This document shows positions 1 through 8,000 of a DNA stretch of 64,000 bases, one piece after another. Made by a program: the position numbers and the translations under genes. The first letter of the stretch is position 1. Every line of letters starts with the position of its first letter. The stretch is from JBFLVT01 sp036804525 (lineage in GTDB: Bacteria > Bacillota > Desulfotomaculia > Desulfotomaculales > JASEER01), in NCBI GenBank assembly GCA_036804525.1, contig DAIRSE010000003.1, positions 119,232 through 183,231 on the forward strand, read 5' to 3'. The notes beneath the pieces are model-generated. The model did no database searches and had not been told where the DNA came from. It saw only the letters and a program-made list of their open reading frames with translations.

Positions 1-8
1 AAAAATCA

Positions 9-470
9 CTAGGACGACAACCCCACGTCTTTGCTGCCAGAATCAGTCCCAGAAACCCCGGCCCCCGCACGAAAGGGCAGCAACTCTCTCTGCTCCCCCA
101 TTGCCCAATTAAAAATCTCCATTTTTTGCTGAAAGGTCATTGGGAGAACCTTCTGGATGTCCTTGAAAGCAGGCTCAATAAGGGATGCCTCGGCCACCGC
201 ATCCAGCACCCTCTCCATCGACTCCCACCCGCCGTCCTCGGCTTGCCCCACTGTTTCCTTAACCTTTGCCTCAACCTTTTGCTTATCATCGATAACCCCC
301 ATAAACTCGTTGGGAGCAAAACCGACCTTCTTCAATAAAGCAATCAGATCCGGCCTTCTCACCCTGACCTTAATCTTGCCCCCCGGCTCCCAATCCGGGA
401 TATCGATAACCGTGCCGGAAGCCCGCTGCTTAATCTCCTGAATGGTGATCACCTTATCAGCCACGTCCAA
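9..470 (-). CDS. putative phage tail assembly chaperone
   Basis: A 153-residue protein, the last complete phage gene on the left. It lies directly downstream of the two tail-tube-like genes, the usual place of the tail assembly chaperone (TAC) between tail tube and tape measure. Its composition fits: an acidic helical middle and a region ending MTFQQKMEIFNWAMGE. TAC genes often make a second product by programmed frameshifting near their 3' end. The next gene lies outside the window, so I cannot test that. The call rests mainly on gene order. Confidence 0.55.
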   Translation of the reverse strand: MDVADKVITIQEIKQRASGTVIDIPDWEPGGKIKVRVRRPDLIALLKKVGFAPNEFMGVIDDKQKVEAKVKETVGQAEDGGWESMERVLDAVAEASLIEPAFKDIQKVLPMTFQQKMEIFNWAMGEQRELLPFRAGAGVSGTDSGSKDVGLSS

Positions 471-483
471 TTCTATACCCCCA

Positions 484-1089
484 TTATCCTGCCGATGCTG
501 GCAGGGAATTTACGAACTCAGTGTTATACGGCCCATCCGATCCCCCAGGATGGTTCCGGGCCTTAATGGTGTATGACAGATCCACGAATTTCCCTTGCGC
601 CACGCCAATGTCTCCTGGGATGGCACGGCAAAAAGGGAAGGTAAATCGAATATAACCCTCTTGCTGCCCTGTGCCATTAAAATGCCGGACAAACAACTGA
701 AGCCGGAAAAACTTCTGCTGTGTTATCTGGGTACCCAAAGTTGGTGACCGCCATCCGATAGCATCTGCCCCAGACTCTGTACTCTGGGTGATCAAATTGC
801 CTTTCAGCATGATGTCCTGGGCCGGGAGATCCAGGCGGGCATTTTTAAGCTCCAAATCCACTCCCAAAAGCGTGTCATCTTCCTCCTCGAAAGCAATCAC
901 GCCGCCCCCGTCAACCTTTGTGACTTCTTCCTCTCCTTGCTCGATGAGCATCTTGATCCCAATCTCCTGCGGGACATCGATCCAATACTCCTCAGCCCCG
1001 ATAATAGGGTTTCCCTGAGCATCCAAAGGCAGGATGACGGCCCCCCGGCACCCAAACAAGATCCCTTTCTTGGTCTGAATGATCGGCAT
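484..1089 (-). CDS. tail tube / major tail protein-like, paralog A
   Basis: A 201-residue protein clearly related to the adjacent upstream gene at 1126-1713. Both share a GxDLxxxxAR stretch, an AQxxML-G-LIT stretch, a D-x-GW-x-PT stretch, a GYI stretch, a C-x-A-x-x-GD stretch and a FV-x-x-LP-x-A-x-G carboxy end. The size and place between the connector genes and the tail chaperone fit a tail tube subunit. It ends 14 bases before the tail chaperone gene starts. Which paralog forms the tube cannot be told from sequence alone. Confidence 0.6.
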   Translation of the reverse strand: MPIIQTKKGILFGCRGAVILPLDAQGNPIIGAEEYWIDVPQEIGIKMLIEQGEEEVTKVDGGGVIAFEEEDDTLLGVDLELKNARLDLPAQDIMLKGNLITQSTESGADAIGWRSPTLGTQITQQKFFRLQLFVRHFNGTGQQEGYIRFTFPFCRAIPGDIGVAQGKFVDLSYTIKARNHPGGSDGPYNTEFVNSLPASAG

Positions 1090-1125
1090 AGGGCCGTCAC
1101 CTCTCCTTCCTTGACAATTAGCAAC

Positions 1126-1713
1126 TTAGCCTGTCGCTTCGGGCGGCAGGGTAGACACGAACTGCGGCACCCAAGCCGGGCCAACAACACTTGGATTTTC
1201 CCGACCTTTAATGACTACGCCCGGAGTGGCAAAGCTCTGGTCAGCATGCTCAAAATCACCCATCGACGCTTTACAGAACCCCAAAGTGTGCTTGATGTAC
1301 CCGTCCAGCGTGCCGGTTGCGTCATAATTCTGGGCATACAATTCAACCTTGAACCTCGGACTGCTGGTTTGCTGCTCAGCGACCGTGGGCGGTGTCCATC
1401 CCACCGTATCACCGCCATCAGTAATCAGAGAGCCCCCCAGCATTAGCTGCTGCGCCTCGAAATTGAACCGGGCATCGGTAAAGTCCAGATCCATCCCGAT
1501 AACAACATCCGGCTCTTCAATCTTGCAGAGAACCCTGTCGCCACCCCGATGAGTTGCACTCTCACCCTCTTCAACCGACGCCGAAAAACCCACCTTGGTC
1601 GGCGTGTTCACCCAGATTTTCGTCGGAACGGCAGGTGTAGTGCCATCGGCATTGAGTTGAGTGATCAGCATCCCTAGCACGCCATAGATATAACCCTTCT
1701 TGGCCTGGGCCAT
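1126..1713 (-). CDS. tail tube / major tail protein-like, paralog B
   Basis: A 195-residue paralog of the 484-1089 product, encoded 36 bases upstream in the same direction. The conserved core (LDFTDARFNFEAQQLML, GYIKHTLGFCKASMGD) aligns along the whole length with only small gaps. This implies an old tandem duplication. Phages with two tail-tube-like proteins often use one as the tube and the other as a terminator, decoration or minor tube subunit. Confidence 0.6.
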   Translation of the reverse strand: MAQAKKGYIYGVLGMLITQLNADGTTPAVPTKIWVNTPTKVGFSASVEEGESATHRGGDRVLCKIEEPDVVIGMDLDFTDARFNFEAQQLMLGGSLITDGGDTVGWTPPTVAEQQTSSPRFKVELYAQNYDATGTLDGYIKHTLGFCKASMGDFEHADQSFATPGVVIKGRENPSVVGPAWVPQFVSTLPPEATG

Positions 1714-1745
1714 GGATTATCCCCCCTTATTCCTGATTACCCGCC

Positions 1746-2072
1746 TTACGCCCTGATGGCGGCCACTGTGACGCTGGTAACGTCGCTGTAAGCGACCGCT
1801 ACCTTGCCATCGGCATCATTGAAACGGGCCTTTTCAAACGGGCCGATCATCTTCTCCGATCCGGCAGCAACCGTGACCTGGATATTATGATCGAAACCCT
1901 GATTGCACTGCACCCTGGAGTCAATCGTGACAATGATGGACGCGCCCCCGCCGTTCTTGATGTACAGCATAGTGCGCCCATCATTCGAGAACTTGTCACC
2001 GCCAGCCGATGCAGCCGAAAAGGCCGGGGCCAAACCAGCCATGGTAACAGGCTGGATGTTGAGGTCGGCCAT
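1746..2072 (-). CDS. small phage structural protein, unknown role
   Basis: A 108-residue protein rich in Ala, Gly and Val, beginning MADLNIQPVT, with alternating beta-strand-like segments and no catalytic motif. It sits between the tail-completion gene and the tail-tube paralogs. A virion decoration or tail-associated beta-sandwich is likely from position and composition, but I recognise no family. Confidence 0.45.
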   Translation of the reverse strand: MADLNIQPVTMAGLAPAFSAASAGGDKFSNDGRTMLYIKNGGGASIIVTIDSRVQCNQGFDHNIQVTVAAGSEKMIGPFEKARFNDADGKVAVAYSDVTSVTVAAIRA

Positions 2073-2084
2073 CCTCTTCCCCCC

Positions 2085-2498
2085 CTATGCGATATTAGGA
2101 CGCTCCATAATCCGAACCGCCTGGAACCTGACGAGTTTCCCGATCAAATTCTTCTGCGGATCATTGAAATCCCCGAACCCTGGTAACCACCTAAGCTGAT
2201 AGACCCTGCCGGTTTGAGGATCGGCTATTGGAACGCCCTGGAGAGCTTGAATGACTTGCCCTTCAAGCTCATCCAGAGAAACGAACGATAGGGGCTTGCC
2301 ATACAGACGAACCTCGACTGCCGGGAACCCGATCCAAGGAATATTGACATCTCCCCTCTCGTCCCCGACCTTCACGGTTACATAAGGTGCTACGGCATCA
2401 ACAGGTGCTAAGAACGCCTGATAGACCCTGCCCCCGACAGACGGCAAAGCCGCCTTGATTCTCTCAATGGCTGCCCTGCGTAAAGACAAGATTATCAC
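2085..2498 (-). CDS. tail completion / minor tail protein (gp17- or DUF3168-like)
   Basis: A 137-residue protein following an HK97 gp10-like gene and preceding the tail tube genes, the canonical place of the tail completion protein. It starts with an amphipathic helix (RRAAIERIKAALPSVGGRVYQ) followed by APYVTVKVGDERGD, a pattern typical of this family. The start is separated by 3 bases from the previous stop, consistent with translational coupling. Confidence 0.6.
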   Translation of the reverse strand: MIILSLRRAAIERIKAALPSVGGRVYQAFLAPVDAVAPYVTVKVGDERGDVNIPWIGFPAVEVRLYGKPLSFVSLDELEGQVIQALQGVPIADPQTGRVYQLRWLPGFGDFNDPQKNLIGKLVRFQAVRIMERPNIA

Positions 2499-2501
2499 CC
2501 C

Positions 2502-2858
2502 TTAAATCTTGGTGCCCATCCCGGCGAACAGGGCCTTCATCTCAGCGAAGATCTGCGGAGAATAATGTTTTACCAGTGGATCAACCACAGCATACTTCCC
2601 ATCATTAGCCAACTCTAAGAAGATGCCATAATCGACCGAATGGGCCAGGATGATCACCAGATCATCACCCTGGATGAAGCACCTGCCGAACAGCCCCTGC
2701 CGGGCGTGACCGGTGCGATCATCCCAAAGAGCCTGATCTTTTGCCGCCTGTTCCATCTTCCCCGACCACGCTTCGCCTACCGCTTGGGCCGCCGCCACTC
2801 TCCGGGTCGCCCATTCCTTGAAGTTTGTGACAACCTTGTTTACGTCCTGGTCAGCCAT
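2502..2858 (-). CDS. HK97 gp10-like tail / neck component
   Basis: A 118-residue protein with the layout of the HK97 gp10 family: a helical amino end (WATRRVAAAQAVGEAWSGK), a central DRTGHARQGL stretch, and a YGIFLELANDGKYAVV stretch like the conserved Y-x-x-x-x-E-x-G of the family. It joins head connectors to the tail terminator. It abuts the head-closure gene with no gap. Confidence 0.7.
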   Translation of the reverse strand: MADQDVNKVVTNFKEWATRRVAAAQAVGEAWSGKMEQAAKDQALWDDRTGHARQGLFGRCFIQGDDLVIILAHSVDYGIFLELANDGKYAVVDPLVKHYSPQIFAEMKALFAGMGTKI

Positions 2859-3248
2859 CTAACTCACTCCCGATAACACCACGGATAACTCGGCCTGGAC
2901 ACTGACCACCGTGGTTGGGCTTGGCGAAGGGATCACCTCTTGCACGACAAACAGCATATCCCCGACATCAAAGGTGTCTCCCCTTTTGAGATCCAGTGTG
3001 TGGTCCCCAATCAACCCCCAGCGATGAACTTGACCCCTGGCCCCCTCATCACTGATATCCCGGCTGCTCGGCTTCAGCTGAAACAGTCGGACAGTCTGCG
3101 GAGCCAACTGCCTGGATGGTTGCTCAATCCACCCCCCGGCCCCATCGCTTACAAAATCAGTCCGCGTTACGGTGATCTGGGTAGGGTTGCCCTGGATCAA
3201 CTCCTTAGCCCTGGCCCTCATCAGATCCAGATTGACCAACTGCCCCAC
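2859..3248 (-). CDS. head closure / head-tail adaptor protein
   Basis: A 129-residue protein with the feel of SPP1 gp16/HK97 head-closure proteins: an amino helix, then ITVTRTDFVSDGAGGW and a string of beta strands (TLDLKRGDTFDVGDMLFVVQEV). The likely GTG start at 3248 overlaps the preceding small gene by 44 bases. An ATG at 3221 would reduce the overlap. It belongs to the connector block between capsid and tail genes. Confidence 0.6.
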   Translation of the reverse strand: MGQLVNLDLMRARAKELIQGNPTQITVTRTDFVSDGAGGWIEQPSRQLAPQTVRLFQLKPSSRDISDEGARGQVHRWGLIGDHTLDLKRGDTFDVGDMLFVVQEVIPSPSPTTVVSVQAELSVVLSGVS

Positions 3249-3522
3249 CGCCTTCCAAGCCTAGATCAAGGCCCCTGATGACTAGCGACAGCTTGACAGC
3301 AGGGCACTGGCCCTGCACCTCTGCCACATACATCTCCACGACCTCGACCTTAAGACAAGGCAGGGACTCCAAAGCCCGCCGGATGTGACCAGCATAGTTG
3401 ATTTTGGAGATGTCCACCTGCTCCAAAGACGAAGCGGCCTGCCCCCCGAACGGAGGAGCAGGCGGCATCATACCTTTTGGTAATTTATCAGGCGGGATGG
3501 TGAAATCACTCATCGTCATCAA
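3205..3522 (-). CDS. small protein of the head-tail connector block
   Basis: A 105-residue protein with a Pro/Gly-rich amino half (KLPKGMMPPAPPFGGQ), then ISKINYAGHIRRALESLPCLKVEVVEMYVAEV, which predicts one helix and two strands. I do not recognise a family. It overlaps both neighbours by a few dozen bases and is probably coupled to them. Confidence 0.5.
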   Translation of the reverse strand: MMTMSDFTIPPDKLPKGMMPPAPPFGGQAASSLEQVDISKINYAGHIRRALESLPCLKVEVVEMYVAEVQGQCPAVKLSLVIRGLDLGLEGGGAVGQSGSDEGQG

Positions 3523-3880
3523 TCACCACCGGGACGGCAACCTTCACAATGGCACTCCCTCGCTTGTTGGAAGAGAGCTTAGCGTAATGCTGCGCCATAC
3601 TAAGGCACATCTCCACCTCTTCCTTGAGCTTGGTGAGGTCATACCTCTCGTTGCCGATACTGTACCCCTGAGTAGCAGGAGCCTCATTCATTTTGCGCTG
3701 CAACATCCCAGCCTTCATCAGCCATCCGTCCGATGCAGCCGCATACTTGTCCTTGGCATCCGATAACAGCGAATCGATTTCCGCAGGGGTGAACCGGGTA
3801 TCAGCGTCCGATCCACCCTGCGGAATCTTTTCATTTAACGCTGCCCGGAGCCAAGTCCTCAGATCATCCGTTGGGGTCAA
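3506..3880 (-). CDS. putative head-tail connector protein
   Basis: A 124-residue mostly helical protein directly after the capsid gene, where gp6/gp15-type connectors are encoded. DTRFTPAEIDSLLSDAKDKYAAASDGWLMKAGMLQRKM matches the helical layout of such adaptors. The acidic tail ends VVIDDDE. Assignment is by place, length and predicted fold. Confidence 0.5.
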   Translation of the reverse strand: MTPTDDLRTWLRAALNEKIPQGGSDADTRFTPAEIDSLLSDAKDKYAAASDGWLMKAGMLQRKMNEAPATQGYSIGNERYDLTKLKEEVEMCLSMAQHYAKLSSNKRGSAIVKVAVPVVIDDDE

Positions 3881-3896
3881 TTACCCCACCCCCAAC

Positions 3897-4943
3897 TTAA
3901 CTGGTCGGCAGCGTGATCTCCTGGACATTCTGGGCAATCGCCGCATAAACGCCCCGGTAAGCCCGACCAACGAGTTGCGCCGTCACGAGACGGGACAGGT
4001 CGCCGTCGTTGGCATCGACCAACAGGTCTTGTTTGATTAATTCTTTGAAACCCTTCTTGGGACGGATCAGGTAAGCCTTGTTATCGGCGACACCAGGGTA
4101 GCTGTAGGACTTCTTCCCGACCTGGATGTCCCAGCCGTCATAGTAGATGACAGTCTGGATCTCACCGATGGCCGCGTAATTGGTGCCAGCCACGGTCATC
4201 TCCTTAAGGGCCGGTTCGATGTCCACCTTGCGGGCGCTGCTCGCCAGGAGAACGCTGCCGGGCCGCTTAGCCTTGGCCGCGTCGGCCACAGCCTTCTGGA
4301 GCGTTTTCTTGACCTTCAAGGTCAAAGGATCGCCAGCATCGCCCTGCGCTGCGGTCTGGTTGCCAGCCGCATAAGTAGCAGTGATGATCGGCCCAAGGTG
4401 CAGATGGTTGAGCAAAGCATTGTAGGCTTCGCCGAATGCCTTGTTGAGGATGGTGATGTTGAAGCTCTCGTTGAACTTCTCCATTTCTTCGGTGTACTCA
4501 AACCCTGCGGCATAGGTAGCAATCCGGGCGGTCGGCCCCTGCTCGGCCCGCAGAGTGCCGAACTTGACTTCATTACCTTCCTTGATCTCAGCGAATACGA
4601 CCACGCCGTACTGCACCCACGGGGCATCAAACACCTTCGGGAAGTTGGGATCACTGAGTTGGTCATAGATTGAGCCGTACAGGAGAGGAACTTCCTCGCG
4701 GCCCATCTCGACGTCCAAGACGACTTTCTTGAGTAACTCCTTGCGCCCCTGGTCGCTTGTGAGCATTTCACCAAGGGGTGCGGTGATGTCCAGGACTTCC
4801 ATCTCGCCGTTGACAATAACGCGCTCGAAAGTGTGGAGTTTGCCCTGGTACAGGAACCCCACAGGGATCTTAACAGTCTTACCCATCAGGTCAGCCCTGC
4901 GCTGAGCCAACAGGGTTTCAACCGAAACAATCTGCTGCGCCAT
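3897..4943 (-). CDS. major capsid protein
   Basis: A 348-residue protein with an HK97-fold capsid layout: an amino-terminal arm, a middle with the acidic EYTEEMEKFNESFN helix (spine-helix-like), a peripheral part with PGSVLLASS, and a carboxy end where IRPKKGFKELIKQDLLVDANDGDLSRLVTAQLVGRAYRGVY closes the fold. It follows the protease/scaffold and decoration genes. A strong ribosome site (GGAGGAGG) lies upstream of the ATG at 4943. Confidence 0.8.
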   Translation of the reverse strand: MAQQIVSVETLLAQRRADLMGKTVKIPVGFLYQGKLHTFERVIVNGEMEVLDITAPLGEMLTSDQGRKELLKKVVLDVEMGREEVPLLYGSIYDQLSDPNFPKVFDAPWVQYGVVVFAEIKEGNEVKFGTLRAEQGPTARIATYAAGFEYTEEMEKFNESFNITILNKAFGEAYNALLNHLHLGPIITATYAAGNQTAAQGDAGDPLTLKVKKTLQKAVADAAKAKRPGSVLLASSARKVDIEPALKEMTVAGTNYAAIGEIQTVIYYDGWDIQVGKKSYSYPGVADNKAYLIRPKKGFKELIKQDLLVDANDGDLSRLVTAQLVGRAYRGVYAAIAQNVQEITLPTS

Positions 4944-4980
4944 CGTAGACCGATACCTCCTCCATCGAATTTAAATGCAA

Positions 4981-5008
4981 AGAGCCACCCCTAACAGAGA
5001 TGGCTCCT
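4981..5008 (-). terminator. short hairpin between decoration and capsid genes
   Basis: On the minus strand GAGCCA pairs with TGGCTC across an imperfect stem-loop, followed by TTTGCATTT. It lies in the 95-base space before the capsid start. It could be a leaky terminator or an RNA-processing site setting capsid expression. The stem is only about 6 perfect pairs. Confidence 0.35.
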
Positions 5009-5038
5009 CACGCCATACAGAATTACCGATGCTTCAGA

Positions 5039-5452
5039 TTAGACAGCAGGCACGTTGGCCACAGGCTGCGGCCCAAGGATGAACCAGATGACATTGTTGG
5101 CGTCCTTGGCGACGGTCACCCTACCGGCAGGACGGTTACCGGCGGCGGTGGTGGTGAAACGATTGTTGGCCGCATCCCAATAGATCAGATCGCCCTTGGC
5201 GAAAGCATCTCCAGTATTGATCTGATCGGTTTCGTACTCAGCCTGCTCAATATTGAGGGCCACTTCGCCGGTTTCACCCGCGCCGGTGGTCAGACTCGAC
5301 ATCGCTGCCCCCAAAAAACCGTCCAGCAAATAGATCTTCCCGGTTTCAATAGTCGTACCCTGCGGGACGGTCACCTGCACGGACTTACCATCACTGACCT
5401 TAGCCCGGTAAGCGTTGTAAACTGTAGTCGGGACATACGGAGTATTTCCCAT
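5039..5452 (-). CDS. capsid decoration / stabilising protein (DUF2190-like)
   Basis: A 137-residue beta-rich protein just upstream of the capsid gene. It shows a DUF2190-type pattern: an early KIYLLDGFLGAAMSS strand, then EVALNIEQAEYE, AFAKGDLIYWDAANNRFT and GRVTVAKDANN. Proteins of this family decorate capsids or lie between protease and capsid in many siphoviruses. An AAGGAGG ribosome site precedes the ATG. Confidence 0.65.
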   Translation of the reverse strand: MGNTPYVPTTVYNAYRAKVSDGKSVQVTVPQGTTIETGKIYLLDGFLGAAMSSLTTGAGETGEVALNIEQAEYETDQINTGDAFAKGDLIYWDAANNRFTTTAAGNRPAGRVTVAKDANNVIWFILGPQPVANVPAV

Positions 5453-5499
5453 CTGTCCTGTGCCTCCTTAATCAGAATTATAGCGGCTTGATGCAGCCC

Positions 5500-7077
5500 T
5501 TAGATGGCCTGCCGCCTGGTTCTGGTGAACTGCGGCTCGTTGTTGCCCTTGTTATTCTGCTTCGGGTCGGGAATCCTTCCGTCCTTAAACATCCGGGCAA
5601 GGACACCCTTGACTTCATCCGAAGCCAGGATCTCGCCAACAGCCTTCTCGACATCTGCCTTATTGGCCCCAACCTGGACATTCAGCATCCTGGAAACAAG
5701 AGGCCGGATCTCGCCCGCCACCTTCTCTTCCAAGACGCCCTTAACCAGAGCATCGTGGGCCGCTTTCTTATAATCACCCTCGGTGGTGATCAGAGCCTTG
5801 ACCCTTTCCAATGCTTTGTCTGCTTTGTCCTGCTGGACACCCAGAACAGTGCAGATCTCACCGAATGCCTTGGCAGCCTTGCTGTCAGCCTCAATAGCCT
5901 GCGCGAAGCCAGGATCAATTTCCCCAACTACCTGCGGGCCTTTCCAGCCCAGGACAGCAGCCAGTTGGGAGATCTTGATCTCGCCCTTCGCCATTGCTTC
6001 CTTAAGCTGAGTCAGAAGATCCATTCCACCTGTGCCCCCTTTGTAATTTGTATGGACAGCACCCGCAGGTGCAAATTCCCCGCCAATGGCGTCCATCTCC
6101 CCGATTGCTGCGATCCAAGTCGGCATCCCTGGCCTGTCCAACGGCGTCCAATCGATAGACAAAGGACGGTAGCCAGTGACGTGGGTTTCCCCATTCACCG
6201 ACTGCAACCTCGGGAACCCGAATATGGATACCTGCTTAATGCGGTTGGTTCTGATCCACCGCTTGAGATCCGGGGCCACCCGATCCACAACACCACGGAA
6301 GAAAGCCACGCCCTTACCGACGACCTCTCCCTTTTCGTTCTTGACCTCTCGGTCGGGATCAAACTTGGCACCCACCCAATGCGTGACCGGATCGCGGAAC
6401 TCAGTATTGATGTCTTCCGCCTTTTGGTGCCCCCTAAACCCTGACAGCGTGTGAGTCATCACATGCTGAACGATGTCCTTTAAGGCTTCAGCCCGATAAT
6501 ACCACCCGCGCTTGGACATCCCGACCGGGACGCCCACGACCACCTCCAGCGGATCACTGTCGCCCGCCTTTAAGGCGGCCACATCAACACCAGGAGCCAA
6601 AGGCACATCATTGACGCTCATCTCCCCTGTCAGATTGGCAAGCAAAAAGACGCCTTTATTGGCGTCCCGCATCTCACCGGCTGCATCCAACAAGCTCTCC
6701 GGTGGTTCCTTCTCCAACTCCCGGTAATGCCGGAGAAGATGCTTGGCTGCGCTCATCTTCTGCTCACCCGACAGGCTCGGCTCACTCCTGGCCCCTGCCA
6801 AGGCTGCGGCTGCCGCTTCCAAGCCGGATACATTGAGAACGACAGTTCCATCTTCCTGAATCTCATGGTGCGGCCCCCAACAATCCCCCTGCGTCAAATC
6901 GGCAGCACTCTCCACCTTCAGGACAGCATAGACCTCGCGGGCCACCGATAAAGCATTTTCAGCTTTCTCCTCGATGGCGGCCTTGATTTTCCCCCAGATG
7001 ACCCCCTTGTCCACATCGCCCCACGCTTTACTGCTCTTTCCCTTCCCGATCTTCAACGCTGGCACTCTGACCACCAC
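5500..7077 (-). CDS. putative prohead protease-scaffold fusion
   Basis: A 525-residue protein in the protease/scaffold slot. Residues about 60-125 (GDCWGPHHEI, GLEAAAAALAGAR, AAKHLLRHYRELEKEPP) form a small amino-terminal domain seen in many phage protease-type proteins. Residues about 140-345 resemble an assemblin-like protease: His217 in GFRGHQ and Ser284 in KQVSIFGF sit where the HK97/herpes-type His-Ser pair is expected, followed by LSIDWTPLDRPGMP. Residues about 350-525 are helical and charged, as in a scaffold. No separate scaffold gene is present, so a fusion is likely. The catalytic assignment is by motif only. Confidence 0.6.
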   Translation of the reverse strand: MVVRVPALKIGKGKSSKAWGDVDKGVIWGKIKAAIEEKAENALSVAREVYAVLKVESAADLTQGDCWGPHHEIQEDGTVVLNVSGLEAAAAALAGARSEPSLSGEQKMSAAKHLLRHYRELEKEPPESLLDAAGEMRDANKGVFLLANLTGEMSVNDVPLAPGVDVAALKAGDSDPLEVVVGVPVGMSKRGWYYRAEALKDIVQHVMTHTLSGFRGHQKAEDINTEFRDPVTHWVGAKFDPDREVKNEKGEVVGKGVAFFRGVVDRVAPDLKRWIRTNRIKQVSIFGFPRLQSVNGETHVTGYRPLSIDWTPLDRPGMPTWIAAIGEMDAIGGEFAPAGAVHTNYKGGTGGMDLLTQLKEAMAKGEIKISQLAAVLGWKGPQVVGEIDPGFAQAIEADSKAAKAFGEICTVLGVQQDKADKALERVKALITTEGDYKKAAHDALVKGVLEEKVAGEIRPLVSRMLNVQVGANKADVEKAVGEILASDEVKGVLARMFKDGRIPDPKQNNKGNNEPQFTRTRRQAI

Positions 7078-7396
7078 CTCCCTTAGACATTGGGGTGAAT
7101 TCCTGCTTAAGCTGCTTCTGTAGCTCCTCTATCTCAGCCAGGATCTTTTCCCTTTCCCTGGCCTCGACTACCACATCACCCTTGGCACTGATCCGCTCGT
7201 TATACGTCTTTTGCAGCTTCCAGATCTGCCGCCGAATCCCCCGGCCCCTTTCGGTGAACTGGCCGACCGGGCACTCCTCGAAACACTGTGGACAGTTGAA
7301 CCAGATGTACCCCTTACGCTCCCTAAGCTCCGGGGTAAACACTGCCTGACAACTTGGCTTTTCACACTTAATGAGAAGCGGCTCCTGTTGCGCCAA
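7028..7396 (-). CDS. zinc-ribbon and coiled-coil phage protein
   Basis: A 122-residue protein with four cysteines in ribbon spacing near the start (CEKPSC and, 19 residues later, CPQCFEEC) followed by a helical coiled-coil region (REREKILAEIEELQKQLKQ). It overlaps the next gene by 50 bases. The function is unknown. It may act in head assembly because of its place between the MuF fusion and the protease. Confidence 0.55.
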   Translation of the reverse strand: MAQQEPLLIKCEKPSCQAVFTPELRERKGYIWFNCPQCFEECPVGQFTERGRGIRRQIWKLQKTYNERISAKGDVVVEAREREKILAEIEELQKQLKQEFTPMSKGGGGQSASVEDREGKEQ

Positions 7397-7459
7397 CCGT
7401 TTGCACCTTCTCCCTTAAAAGTAAAGGCGGCTGCTACTACGGCAACCGCCCTGCTCCCC

Positions 7460-7615
7460 TTATCTGCATCTGCTTGGCCGATACTGGCCCGTGGCCTTGT
7501 CCCTGGCGACCAACTTTCCGTGACTCCGATTGATCTCCAATCTGGCCCCCGCAAGGCCCCTGCTTGTCCCTGCAACAGGCTTCTGCGCCTGCTCTTGAGT
7601 GTTACCCTTAGCCAT
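7460..7615 (-). CDS. 51-residue basic phage protein
   Basis: A short reading frame (MAKGNTQEQAQKPVAG through to RCR) with its ATG at 7615, an AGGTGA ribosome site 7 bases upstream, and a start 14 bases after the stop of the 7629-8000 gene. Its place in an otherwise unfilled 230-base gap and its RBS support it. It is strongly basic and has no recognised domain. Confidence 0.5.
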   Translation of the reverse strand: MAKGNTQEQAQKPVAGTSRGLAGARLEINRSHGKLVARDKATGQYRPSRCR

Positions 7616-7628
7616 CACTCTCACCTGC

Positions 7629-8000
7629 CTAGTACGGGCCTCTCTGGAAAGATTGGGTCAAGCACTCAACCGCCGTGGCATTGTCAATCACCCAATCAGG
7701 CCTGGGCGTAATAAACCAGCTAGACCACCTTTTAACCACCTGATCATCCGGCACCTTCTTAAAGATCAGCCTGCGCCACCGGTTCACCGGTTCCGACTTG
7801 CTCTCTTCCTGCCACACAAATCCATCAGCAGTCTCGTAGAGCATCCGGCCCTCGACGATATGGCCCCGGCTGCCATCGTGCCAAGCTACCTGCACCCAGC
7901 GATCAACCAGATGAGCGGCCTCTGTAATCTTCACCCCGACTGCCGGGATTCCATACTCAATAGCCCCTTCCACCTCATACAGGACATTAGGGTCTACCAC
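7629..8000 (-). CDS. phage protein of unknown function
   Basis: A 123-residue protein starting MVDPNVLYEVEGAIEYG, with a central beta-rich part (WVQVAWHDGSRGHIVEGRMLYETADGFVWQEE). It overlaps the end of the MuF fusion by 7 bases and is therefore translationally coupled to it. No known family was recognised. Confidence 0.5.
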   Translation of the reverse strand: MVDPNVLYEVEGAIEYGIPAVGVKITEAAHLVDRWVQVAWHDGSRGHIVEGRMLYETADGFVWQEESKSEPVNRWRRLIFKKVPDDQVVKRWSSWFITPRPDWVIDNATAVECLTQSFQRGPY

